Shown: piece after piece, positions 45,831 to 55,718 of the stretch
Layout of the letters: each line of letters opens with the position of its first letter
Numbering within the stretch: the stretch's first letter is position 1
NCBI GenBank assembly: GCA_002081555.1
Contig: MZNV01002169.1
Coordinates: forward strand, 1-64,000
Direction: 5' to 3'
DNA from: Protostelium mycophagum
Lineage: Eukaryota > Evosea > Variosea > Protosteliida > Protosteliaceae
DNA: 64,000 nt
Notes under the pieces: generated by a model
What the model was told of the DNA's origin: nothing
Seen by the model: the letters and a program-made list of their open reading frames with translations, nothing else
Database searches by the model: none
Program-made: the position numbers and the translations under genes

Positions 45831-48066
45831 ATGTCTCAGACCCTCCGTCCACGTGGCGACGTCCATGTAGTCAATCAGGAATTAAGAATGAACATCGTCC
45901 GACAGCGACGAGTCAAGATCAAGTATTAGACACTTCCGTCATTTTGTTTTTAATGATCTCACAGGACCGCTTCTAAAACTGCACATAAATTTCTGCTCGC
46001 TGTATTAGATGGTGATGACAAAGCGGTATCTTCCATTTTACAAAAATCACAGAAAGATGGATTAGTAAGTTCTTTCTTTCTGATCAACAAAAACTCACGC
46101 TCCTCTAGAAGTTGACCAACGCACAAGACGAGGATACGGGTGACTATGCTCTACATCTTGCTTGTGATGCCTGCTCATCCTCCACCATCAAAGTATTATT
46201 GGAGAGTGGCGCCAGTGTTGGGTGAGCAGAATCCGTTTGGATGTGATTATGTGATGACTTATTTTCATTAGTTCTAGAAACAAAATGGGCAGCACTCCTC
46301 TGCACATCGCTGTTAGAGCCGGTAATGCCAATATCGTAGAACTACTATTGGCTGCCGGTGCCGATCCAACCGTAATGGACGCCCTTAAGAGGTGCGGTAG
46401 TCTTCTCTCACTCTGATGCAGTTTATAATTGTTCTTATTAGAGCGCCGATACATCATGCCATCACGATGCAAGATGAGCTCATCTTTGAACGTTTGGCCA
46501 GGGCAAATAAAGAGGGCCAAGATTATGAGGTGATCTTATCGATGTTGATCGACTCTAAAGACATCAGGTGTCACCGGGAAATGGGCTGATGCATGAATGT
46601 TGCAGACACGGCTATAAGCAAGCCGTCACAAAATTAGTGGATTGGGGATTTAACATGGAGTCTAAAAATAGACTGTAAGTTTGATCCCCATGACGTAATC
46701 ATGAGTAATAATGACATCCACAGGGGAGACACACCGCTACACGTGGCATGTTTTTATGGATCCTCTGGTTGTGTAGAGAAACTGCTCAGGCTCGGTGCCG
46801 ATGCAAAGGTATGAGATCATCTTTTATTGATGAATTTTGAAGAATGCCTTTGCCGCACAAAAGCATGGATGTCTATTGTGGCAAAGCCGCAGTCTTAATA
46901 CGAAGAAAGGAATAAATTCTTCTAGGCGTTGAACGCAGACAAGGAGACGCCTCTACAACTGATACAAGAGGATAACCAACAGCAGATATCCTCTATATTA
47001 TCAAGGTAACATTTGTGTTTCTGATCCTCTTCTCATGTCATTCTGATTCACATGATGATGACGTCTTAACGATGTGCAGAGCGGATGAATTGAGATGTAC
47101 AGAATTAGAAGAAAGAACCAATGCAATCCCGTCCTCAAGAGCTTCACCAAAATCTAAATCCAATAAGCTGAAGAACTCCTCCAGCTCCCAGTACGTAGAA
47201 ATATAATTCATGAGAATCATTTTTATTTCCAAAAATATATTTACAAAAATAAATTGAAAAATATATTCATGTGGGTAGTTCTACGAGTACTATGAGGGGC
47301 ACACTTGCAGCATTAGTCGGTAAGGCGAGGTCATCCTCTCTATCTACAGAGTCCAAGTCATCCCGCTCCTCTCTCACAAAATCAAATTCCAACCCCATCA
47401 GTGAGTTCTATATTTAGAATGGCTCTATTTTTAGATGATATTCACACTCCACAGCCGTAAACAGTTTGAAGACTGACCGTCAATTCTTGGAGAAACAACT
47501 GTCTATGATTACAGAGCAGCGGACTGCAGCTATAGACTCAGATAACCTCATCGTTGCGAAGAAGTGCACCGAATTGGTAAGATCATCATGGACATTCTGT
47601 ATGATGGTCCATCATCATTCTAATTCGTGTAGATGCGAAGAACAGAGAGCAGAATATTCCACATCGATGAGATCATGCTCGATGCAGAGGAAGGAGTGAG
47701 TCATTTCACATCATGATCTCTTTATTGATATCCTCTAGATGCTGATGAAGAAGGAGAATGATACAAAGAAGAGGCTTCTCTTTGCCAGTCAGGTGATTTA
47801 TTATTTGGGCATACACCAAATCAAGACTTTGCGGCCCTGCCGTACAGAAAAATGTCTTTCCCCATCTACAACGCTCTGGTATCGGAAATACGGGGTCGTC
47901 GACAGTCAAAAAGTTGTGTACAACCAGCAGTCTTGGCCACGATATTTTAACAAAGAATAAAGTGATTTAACTATGCCAGGTGTACAATGTTCCCAGATCA
48001 CCAACATTAATACCAACAAGGGCACAAAGCGACAACGGAATCCGCGGGAGTCTCGACACTAAATAA
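45831..48066 (+). CDS. Ankyrin-repeat protein with Ser-rich linker and coiled coil
   Basis: From ATG 45831 (MSQTLRPRGDVHVVNQELRM) about twelve exons encode six or seven ankyrin repeats: GDYALHLACDACSSSTIKVL, MGSTPLHIAVRAGNANIVEL, APIHHAITMQDELIFERLA, NGLMHECCRHGYKQAVTKLV, GDTPLHVACFYGSSGCVEKL and DKETPLQLIQEDNQQQISSI. A Ser-rich region follows (SSRASPKSKSNKLKNSSSS; SSLSTESKSSRSSLTKS), then a helical C-terminal part (LKTDRQFLEKQLSMITEQRT; KKENDTKKRLLFASQ) ending RGSLDTK and TAA 48064-48066. It would be a soluble scaffold; partners are unknown. One intron (about 46.85 kb) carries a small hairpin repeat. Frames are intact, in contrast to the ankyrin loci at 28.4 and 45.1 kb. Confidence 0.85.
46851..46893. 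repeat. GCxxTTTGCCGC hairpin in an ankyrin-gene intron
   Basis: Arms GCCTTTGCCGCACA and TGTGGCAAAGCCGC are inverse to each other with a loop of about 14 nt. It resembles the hairpin family of the YME1L introns. Confidence 0.6.
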
Positions 48067-48163
48067 AATCTATATAAACCTATATTTATATGTACAGCGT
48101 GCCTGGTGGCTGTAATCGAGCAGGATCATGATGATAGTGACATGATCGATGATGGAGGCATGA

Positions 48164-49519
48164 TCAATGAGAGGAGTATGCTGATCCTTTTCCGCTAAGT
48201 ATTCTGATTATCTGCTGCTTCTCTATAACTTCCTCTGGCATGATCGTGATGTGATTTCTTTCGGCGTCTACGGCCCAGTCGTTGACTTCTGCCTGATCTG
48301 GTGGTGAATTGGCTATGGAGGATATTGATACAATGTGCTGTCCTGTCGATCCAAAGTGGACGATGAGACCCATGCCGGTGTCGTTATAGCTGGGTTTGAA
48401 ACAGTTTTCTCTGTGTTCGACGATGCAGCCTATCCGATGAACTTGTATGCCATTTAGTTCTGCGATTCGAACTCGAACATAGAATCCTCTCAAGGATTTT
48501 AAGAACAGCTCATCCTCAATCCAACTGTTCTATTTCAACATTTCATCACCAGATTACGTCACGAAATCTTACTTCTCGATCTGATCTCTCGTCAGAACTA
48601 TTTTTAAAAGCAGTGACACGGACGACATGGACGAGTGCTGTTCTTCCATCTCGTGTAGTAGTAGTTGTGTGGAGTCAACAGATCGTGCTACTGCTGAGAG
48701 CTCCTCGTCGGTAAAGCCTGTGAGTGGTCCTGGGTTCCCATCTACGAACCAGCTGTCCAGATCGTTTAAAGGAGAGCTGTCATCTTGGCTCTCTCCAGAT
48801 CCAGACTCCCATTTAAGGCTTGAAGAGGACACGTCCTGCCATGTTTCGTCTGCCCATTCTCCCGGTCCCCAAGAAGATGAGAGGGCAATATGATCCCACA
48901 TAGCGGAGTCTGTCTTGTGAACGTTGGCGAAAGAAGTTGGAGGCATGTCGAAGGATTCTCTTCTCGATGTGGGTTGTGGGTTCGAAATGTGTGCATTCTG
49001 AAAGTCTTGAAGGACTCTCATGGTGTTTGGGCTGTTGACAGCTTGCAATAATGGTGAAGGTGTCTGTCTGACTTGTTGCACTTGCCACCGTTCCTGGGCA
49101 ACAGGGAGGGGTTTTGGTATCCGTCGCTCAGGACATTCAGCGGGGCACCTTTAAGAGTCAAAACCGGGACACTTTTAGCAGGTTGCCTACCTTTTATGCA
49201 TGGCGCGATGTCTGAGGCAAGCATACGATTCTCTGATTCGTTTTGCCAATTTATCGTCTTCTGCCTTCTTAGAAATTCTGGGGCTCTGTATCAACGGAGA
49301 GCTTATCTTCGTTTTTGTCTTATTCTTCTTCTGTATGCCCAAATGAGGACTCAAAGAGAGGAGTTCATCCTCTCTCTTTCTTTGTGCGGGTGAGCCAAGT
49401 GTTGGAGATTGAACAGGAGAAGAGTATTGCAAATGAGGCATGGAAATGGCCGAGGGTTCTGACACTGGGCTATTCTGCCAATTCCACGAAAATTGAGACT
49501 GAGGAGAGGACGTCATCAT
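48164..49519 (-). CDS. Plus3-domain protein, probable transcription/chromatin factor
   Basis: Right to left, an N-terminal Ser/Pro/Gln-rich region (SPVQSPTLGSPAQRKREDEL), a basic helix (KAEDDKLAKRIRESYACLRH) and a second disordered part with an acidic/aromatic patch (WGPGEWADETWQDVSSSSL; LNDLDSWFVDGNPGPLTGF). The C-terminal 110 residues look like a Plus3 domain as in Rtf1: RGFYVRVRIAELNGIQVHR, IGCIVEH, then SSIANSPPDQAEVNDWAVDA and MPEEVIEKQQIIRIL. Plus3 binds phosphorylated Spt5 repeats in Rtf1. The product is shorter than Rtf1, so a different Plus3 protein is likely. The exon/intron boundary near 49190 lies in a segment copied to 35.1 kb. Confidence 0.65.
49110..49281 (-). repeat. Source copy of the 172-bp inverted duplication
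   Basis: It covers the 3' end of the exon encoding KAEDDKLAKRIRESYACLRH and the start of the next intron of the Plus3 gene. The near-identical copy at 35088-35259 lies in opposite orientation, 14 kb away. Confidence 0.9.
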
Positions 49520-50403
49520 CTTCTGTCGTCAACCTCTGATTATGAAAACGTGTCCCCTGAATCATGTCACACGGTCACGAACCATAACAACACTCCTCTA
49601 TAAACATGGGATGTTCGTCACCTGTTGTCGTCTCTGTTTGAAATGAGGAGTCCCAGTTCTGAGACAGCGAATCTCACAAAAATCACATCTTCCATTGTCG
49701 ACACTCCCGAACATCTGTGGTAGTCGACATTATTTACTCGGAAAATTGCTGAATATTCACCGAAAAACGAGAGGAAACCTGGGTGAGTAATGTCTTTAAC
49801 GTTGTCACCTTAGGCCTCTGAGGAGGTCATCGTGAGTACTAATTTTTGCCAGTTTGCTGTGCTTTCATCTTGAAACACCTTGGGCCAAGGTGACGGCAAA
49901 TCGCGGCATCGACATCCAGATGTTACACTCGGTGTTTGTCTGTAGAGGTTATAGATCTGCCCTTCAGGACACACGGCATTTCTCAGGTGCGTCCGATGAG
50001 TCTTCAAAGGATACAATACCATAAGCATAATATCATTCTAAAGTCGATAGTGTCCTCTTTCAACAACCGCTCAAAGAGTATCAAGTTCTCTTCATTTCAA
50101 CTCCTTTTTAAGTCTCAGATCACAAGAACTCAAAAACCACTCTTTCAGATCTCGCCAAGTCTTGCACATTCACGATCCACACAACTTATTACACACTTTC
50201 ACAGCCAAAGTATCCAAAAAAGGTGATGATCTTTGTTCGTCATATCCATATTGTCGGTTGGCTCAGAAATGCGAGAATTAATACATGATACGTTTTTGTT
50301 CAAGAAATGACCTGTTCACATTCAGTAGAGACTTTTCAATCACCTTCGTCACCACAAATGTTGTCATTTGTTGTTTAGAGAGATACTTTTTATTCAAATG
50401 TAA
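49520..50403. other. Mostly non-coding region between divergent genes
   Basis: The Plus3 gene (-) and OMA1 (+) diverge here. A 72-residue open frame on the minus strand at 49810-50028 (CPEGQIYNLYRQTPSVTSGC then CRDLPSPWPKVFQDE) has protein-like composition and could be a small gene, but I see no domain or splice support. The remainder is AT-rich. Confidence 0.35.
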
Positions 50404-51830
50404 GTGAACCAAGGTAAAGACACAATTCTAACGAGTGCAGTTTCTTGGTATCGAAAGATCAGGAGGAAATTGGGCCTTTTTCTTCTTATAACAGTAGTCG
50501 TGATCCTTGTCTCTATCCTCATTAATCAAGATCACATGCCGATAGTAGGTTTGGACAATTACATTAATCATGATCTATATTTTATTAATATGATCAGAAC
50601 GGACCAGAGAACACCAGCTGATCAGTCACTCTGCAGAGCAGTTTATAGCAGAGAAGGCTTTTGAAATATTCACAGAACCTTATCTTAAATTTCTACCAGA
50701 TGACGATCCAGTAATATTTTCACATTTTGATCAACAGTTAACTTCTATAGAGGGTGGAATTATTACGAAAGATCGCCTTGCGAGTGATAAAGTGCTCAGG
50801 CTCAGAAGAGTTGAACTCTTTAAATTGGAAATTCCAGGTCGCAGACACAGACACACTGCTTGCACTAGGAAGGCCAGGTCTATATTATCATATTTGAACA
50901 GACATTCTGTATATTTATATAAATACAGGAGGTACAATATTGATGAGCACCTCCATGATGGAATCGATCAAGGATGAGAATGAATTGGCAAACGTGATCG
51001 GACATGAGATCGGCCACATACTGTCGCATCATCTCGGCGCCAACGTCGTACATCTTTGTCTGTTCTTCACATTCAACTTGGGATGTGATATCTTCATGAG
51101 GACCGGCTTCTTGTTACCTCCAGTAATTATTTTTAAATTTAGAATTTGACGATAATTTTTCAAGAATAAATAAATATTTATTTCATCTTGAAGAATACTG
51201 AATCTAATGATAGCTCTTTGAATTATTGTGGAATATTCCCTTCTGGAAAAATTCAGAAATAGAGGCTGATTTCATCGGGTAAGATATCATCACCGTGTAG
51301 ACATCGTGATGGCTTCACATGTTTATGACGTCATGATGACACGCAATAGGCTTGTATTGATGTCAAGGGCGCTGTACGACTTCCGCGTGGCGCCAAAATT
51401 CTTTGAGAGGATGGTCGAAGAGGAGAAGAAATTCAATACCACCCCAGGATTCAGTAATTCATCATGTCACTATGTCTACGACTTCATTTTGTGTCGCAGC
51501 AGAGCTGGCAAGGAGAATAACATATCTTGCAGAGGCCATAAATAGATTGTTTCTAAACAGTCTACAAAGACAGGTTTTGATGGTGTATTTGTGAGGTGTT
51601 TTTAATCTGGCAAAGCCGTGCTCAGAGGCACCGAGATCGCTGCAAATACAACACTGCGGCACACCTGCTTCGATACGATACTTATAGACGTAGTTCGTTT
51701 GAACATGTCCACCTGGCCATCTTCTCAGCAGAGGTTACTCGTTCTGCAGAAATGGCAGGAGATTGCGAGGAGGCATTATATCCAATCGAAGAGAGAAATG
51801 TCAACACAGACAAAAATAAAGGAAAAGTGA
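50404..51830 (+). CDS. oma1: OMA1-like M48 metalloprotease
   Basis: Mitochondrial inner-membrane stress protease. One TM helix (RKLGLFLLITVVVILVSILI) precedes the peptidase. Motifs in order: HSAEQFIAEKAFEIF, VELLRKIALRVIKCSGSEEL, LNWKFQVADTDTLLAL, then GGTILMSTSMMESIKDENEL with the zinc site NVIGHEIGHILSHHLG (HExxH, 51.0 kb), the third-ligand region FWKNSEIEADFIG (51.25 kb), APKFFERMVEEEKKFNTTPG, and MSTWPSSQQRLLVLQKWQEI, where OMA1 and relatives have STHPSSxxRI. His to Trp in that last motif is unusual. The stop is at 51828-51830. The first coding exon is not resolved, so the presequence cannot be judged. One intron (51.6 kb) has a partial hairpin repeat. Confidence 0.85.
51603..51672. repeat. 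Degenerate GCGGC-type hairpin in the OMA1 intron
   Basis: CTGGCAAAGCCGTGCTCAG and, 40 nt on, AACACTGCGGCACACCTG resemble the arms of the hairpin family found in YME1L and SulP introns, but pairing is imperfect. Confidence 0.35.
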
Positions 51831-51953
51831 TTCTCTTGAAAATAAGAAATTATCAACATTCAACAAATAAAAAATTATTTTTGTGGATTTTTGTTCAATT
51901 TCAACTTGGTAAACACCACATCATGCAGATCAATCAGCGGGTGTCTGAAAGGT

Positions 51954-53323
51954 TTATTTCGTCTTCTTCTCTTGTCTGCGCACTAATTTGTCTATGAAAT
52001 ACTCGTCCACAATGTGGATCTGAAGTTCTTCGGCCTTTTTGAACAATGGGTCGTTGCAGTCACCGCTATACACCATGTGTGTCACCTGTTGTGGTGTTAC
52101 ATTTTCTTTATGATCATGGCTGACCTTCTCTGTCAGTTTCCCTACCACCTTTCCTCCTTCTGCCTCTATGAGGTTCCTTATGAGCTGGCGGCTCAAGTGA
52201 TGGAATTTCCCTGTGGCATGTGAGTCGGCAAAGAGAGCGAATGGATCACCGTGCAAGAAGAAGACGTTATTGCGAAGTTGTCCTGAGGACGCAGAGGCCG
52301 CGATGATTGGTGGTGGGGTATCGATCTTCGTGAACACATCAGAAATCCGAGATTTCTGATTAACATGAGGAGGATCCAACGAGATTGATTCTACCTTCTT
52401 CGGCTTGAAGCTCATAGGCTTTCTGATGGGCTTTTCTGGGTACTGTACAAAGTCATTTTCGAAATTCCTGCCAAGTGTGACGGACTTTCCTGGATCTTTG
52501 TCCTGATGAAGGGCAAATTGGTGATGTCCCTCAGAGGTTTTCTCACGGGGGCTGTGAGACGATTTTTGATGGCTTCTATCCTCGCCTCCAGGGCCTTGCT
52601 TTCAGGCATCATCGTAAAAGCTGCAATGATTATTATTAAATTAATAATGAGCGAATAACCATCTTCATAAATAGACAAAGCCTTCTGAGGGTGCTCCTCC
52701 TCTTGTTCTTTTCCTCTGAGGACAAGGTCTCTCACTTTCTCCACCAAGGGTGTGCAGGAAATGTCACTTGGTTCACTTTCGACCTCGATCACCTGAGCTT
52801 CTTTCTTCATGTCTGGCGAATTAGTTCCTTCGGTCTCTGTGATCATCAGTTGTTTGGGGAGGAGAAGAGATGGCCAACCATCGGTCAGAGAGAACTCAGA
52901 GAAAGAGTCTTCTGAGAGAGAGACAGAGCCAAAATAAGAGGAAAGGTTCATGTCCCAAGAGGACTCCTGTTCATCGTCAAATGGAAAGCGATGACAAGTA
53001 AAGATGTACCTCTGCTGAGAACCACGGTGCGACTACCTTCTCGACTTGAACAGCTGCGAGGATGTAACTGTCATCGACCAGAGTGAGGCCAAGCTCTTGG
53101 GCCTTTGTGAGATCGTGCAGAGAAGCTTCATCACCGACGATCATGTGTGTCACCTTTAAATATTTAATACCAAGTTGTCACGCCGATGAACCTTTTCGTC
53201 CAAAGTGTCAACGAGGGTGCCTCCGTTGTCTAAAATAACTTGTTCCAACTCTTCAAAAGAAACTTGAAAAGTACCAGAGGCATAGAATATGCACCTCTGA
53301 AGGAAGACCCTGTTGTCCTCCAT
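51954..53323 (-). CDS. Protein with two BRCT domains
   Basis: Right to left from ATG 53321-53323: an N-terminal BRCT (VFLQRCIFYASGTFQVSFEE, LEQVILDNGGTLVDTLDEK, VTHMIVGDEASLHDLTKAQE, LGLTLVDDSYILAAVQVEK), a disordered acidic middle part with KALSIYEDG and the basic stretch IEAIKNRLTAPVRKPLRDIT, and a C-terminal BRCT (NNVFFLHGDPFALFADSHAT, RQLIRNLIEAEGGKVVGKL, VTHMVYSGDCNDPLFKKAEE, IHIVDEYFIDKLVRRQEKK) with TAA at 51954-51956. The glycine pair GG and the Trp/Tyr position of BRCT helix 3 are recognisable in both. Such proteins bind phosphoproteins in DNA-damage or replication control. No catalytic domain is present, and orthology is not clear. Confidence 0.85.
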
Positions 53324-53734
53324 CGCCTCTCAACGATAATAAAATAAAAACAAATATTACCATGACCTTCTACAACGAGACTTCTTTGGGATAATTGGGA
53401 GTGTACGTCTCCTAACCGTGCTGAATCACGGTAAGAAGACGCCCAATCTGATACCAGGAAATATTAAACCTCGAAGACGATTCAAAGATTTCGAAAGGCA
53501 CCAGCCAGGCTGAAGCTGCAGATAAAGCCTGACATAAAGACATAGTTCTGATAGACATTAGTTATGCCTATGTTTTTTAGTATATATATTGTGGTGTCAG
53601 CCTGAGTGTCGCTTAGACACAATTTTTGCGAATGAAAATGTGGAAGCGTGGAGCTCTAAAATTAGGTCGGAAATAAAGACGTTTACGTCAAATTGCAACG
53701 GCTCCAAATCTCAGACGCCTTGAGTGTCAAAGGC
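53324..53734. other. Divergent promoter region
   Basis: Non-coding space between the BRCT gene (-) and the C2HC zinc-finger gene (+). The plus-strand frame is open from 53693 but has no ATG before 53735. Nothing else is recognised. Confidence 0.4.
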
Positions 53735-55409
53735 ATGATGTTCGAACTGACCGATGGTCTTGTCTGCCATATATGTGGGCAATTCAAAGGCTTTGGTGAA
53801 ATGGAGGATCACGTGGAAGATTGCATTATCCATAGGCAACAGAAACTGAAAGAACTGCCAAATTATCTCCCATCTTCATACGCTGCAAGTTTCATGGCAG
53901 CAATCCCTCCTGTGAAGGAGCCAACACTGAGTATGCCCTCCATAAATGACGATGAGGAAGATATCATCAAATACAATGAAGAGGCGACTGAAATCTTCAA
54001 GAAGGTGAGTGACCGATCATCACTTGAGGCTTAAATGGGTAGAGTTTCATCGCTTGTCCAAAATGTTCGCGATCATTTGGACACGAACGATTTGGATCAC
54101 ATTTTTTACACTGTAACGGCGCAGGCGAATACAACAATAAGAATAACCCTACAGAAGAACCTAGAAAGGCTTTGCGGGTGACATCTTTCATCATTTCGTC
54201 TGTTAACCAATGCAGAAAACACGGTTTGTCACATGCTATTTATGCGGTAAAAATCAGTCGTTAGAGGCAATTGAGGTTCATCAAGAGAAATGCAGAGCTC
54301 AACATCGAGCCAATTTTCGCAAGCTCGCAGAACACAGCAGCAAACAATGGGAGGAACCAAAAGCACCAGGGGCAAAGATCCCCACACTCTCAGATGACGA
54401 TTTTTATTTGGACAAGTACAACTCTCAAGCCTTAATATTATTTTACAAAACTCCAATTCCTTGTGAGAGGTGTGGAAGAAGCTTTCCTTTTGACCGATTG
54501 CAACTCCATTCAAAGAGCTGTCGACCAAAATCACAACCCACAGCATCAAATACCAAAATGCTGCCAGGTACAAATGCACGATGATTCTAATTCAATATGT
54601 TCATTATGGTAGGGTATCACTCAAAGTCAGCACCTGAACACACGGGAAAAATGCCTCGTCCAGCACCACCAAAATATCCCAAAAGGTCGCCACAGATGCA
54701 ACCGCCGAGTCCAGACAGGTCAGATGATGAGATCGAAGAGATGATCGAATCGGTAAGAGACTGACAAAACGACGATCCACTAAACAACATCAAGGAAGAT
54801 GACCCCGAAATAGCAGAAGAGATTCTCGTCGATGCCTCGACCTCAGATAACAGCTCAGAATCAGATATAGAAGAGACCTTCATCGTGCATCACACCCCAG
54901 AGACACAGAAACCCAAAGAACAGCCACAGAAACCACCACCGAAATCAAAACTACTGGTACAACAACGGAACAGAAGAATGAAGATGACAATACGGAACGA
55001 CAACCAACAACATGTACAGAACAACACAAAAAACCTAAACTCTTCACAAATGAACATCGACACCAAACCTAAAGAGCTCAAGAGAGATTATAAACCCATA
55101 AGGCCGGGGAACATGCAGATCACTCCCGCTCCATCAAGGATTCCCATGTTCAGAAAGATCATGCCATCACAACTCAAGTGAGCGCGAAGAAATCAAAGTC
55201 ATCTGATGATCCACAGGCCACCAGATCCAGCCACCCGCGACGAAATAGACCGAACACCCATCAGAAGAGAGTTAAGACAGAGAAGGTTTATTCCACGATC
55301 AAAACCACAACCCGACGTGGAAAAACATTCAAGTGAGAAATCAATTCGAAAAAATGATGACATTTCGGCAGAAAACATTCAAATTTCTACATATTTGCAC
55401 ACTTTATAA
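53735..55409 (+). CDS. C2HC zinc-finger protein (ZC2HC1/ZNF474-like)
   Basis: From ATG 53735 (MMFELTDGL) three CCHC-type fingers of the zf-C2HC_2 family follow: LVCHICGQFKGFGEMEDHVE with DC, FVTCYLCGKNQSLEAIEVHQ with EKC, and IPCERCGRSFPFDRLQLHSK with SC. Each has the order C-x2-C-x12-H-x3-C. The C-terminal half is disordered, rich in Pro, Lys and Gln (PPKYPKRSPQMQPPSPDRSD; KPKEQPQKPPPKSKL), then basic (RRELRQRRFIPRSKPQPD), ending ISTYLHTL and TAA. Introns at about 54.0-54.2, 54.56-54.61, 54.75-54.80 and 55.16-55.21 kb keep the frame. The family is common in ciliated and amoeboid eukaryotes; function is poorly known. Confidence 0.8.
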
Positions 55410-55718
55410 AACATATAAAACTAAATTATGTGTGGTAACGACCATACCGTGCATTTTCACGATAACTAACTGCATGTCAAAAGGTCCAAACCACATAATT
55501 CTTATATTTTGAAATTCTAAACAAATTTTATTGGGCTGCGATACGATTATTCACCGATTCGAAACTAAATTATTGTAAGGAGTATCTTGTGGATCCTGTG
55601 GACTGAAATGGCCTGGAGAGGGCTCGGAGTATAGATATTGTGGTGGTTGTGGACACCCAAGAGAGTTGCGTCAATAGTAAATGAGTCGAGTGTATAATTA
55701 TTGATTTATTAAGATTCT
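55410..55718. other. 3' intergenic region between convergent genes
   Basis: AT-rich sequence between the stops of the zinc-finger gene (+) and the SulP gene (-). A short Gly-rich open stretch near 55600 is not convincing. Confidence 0.4.
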
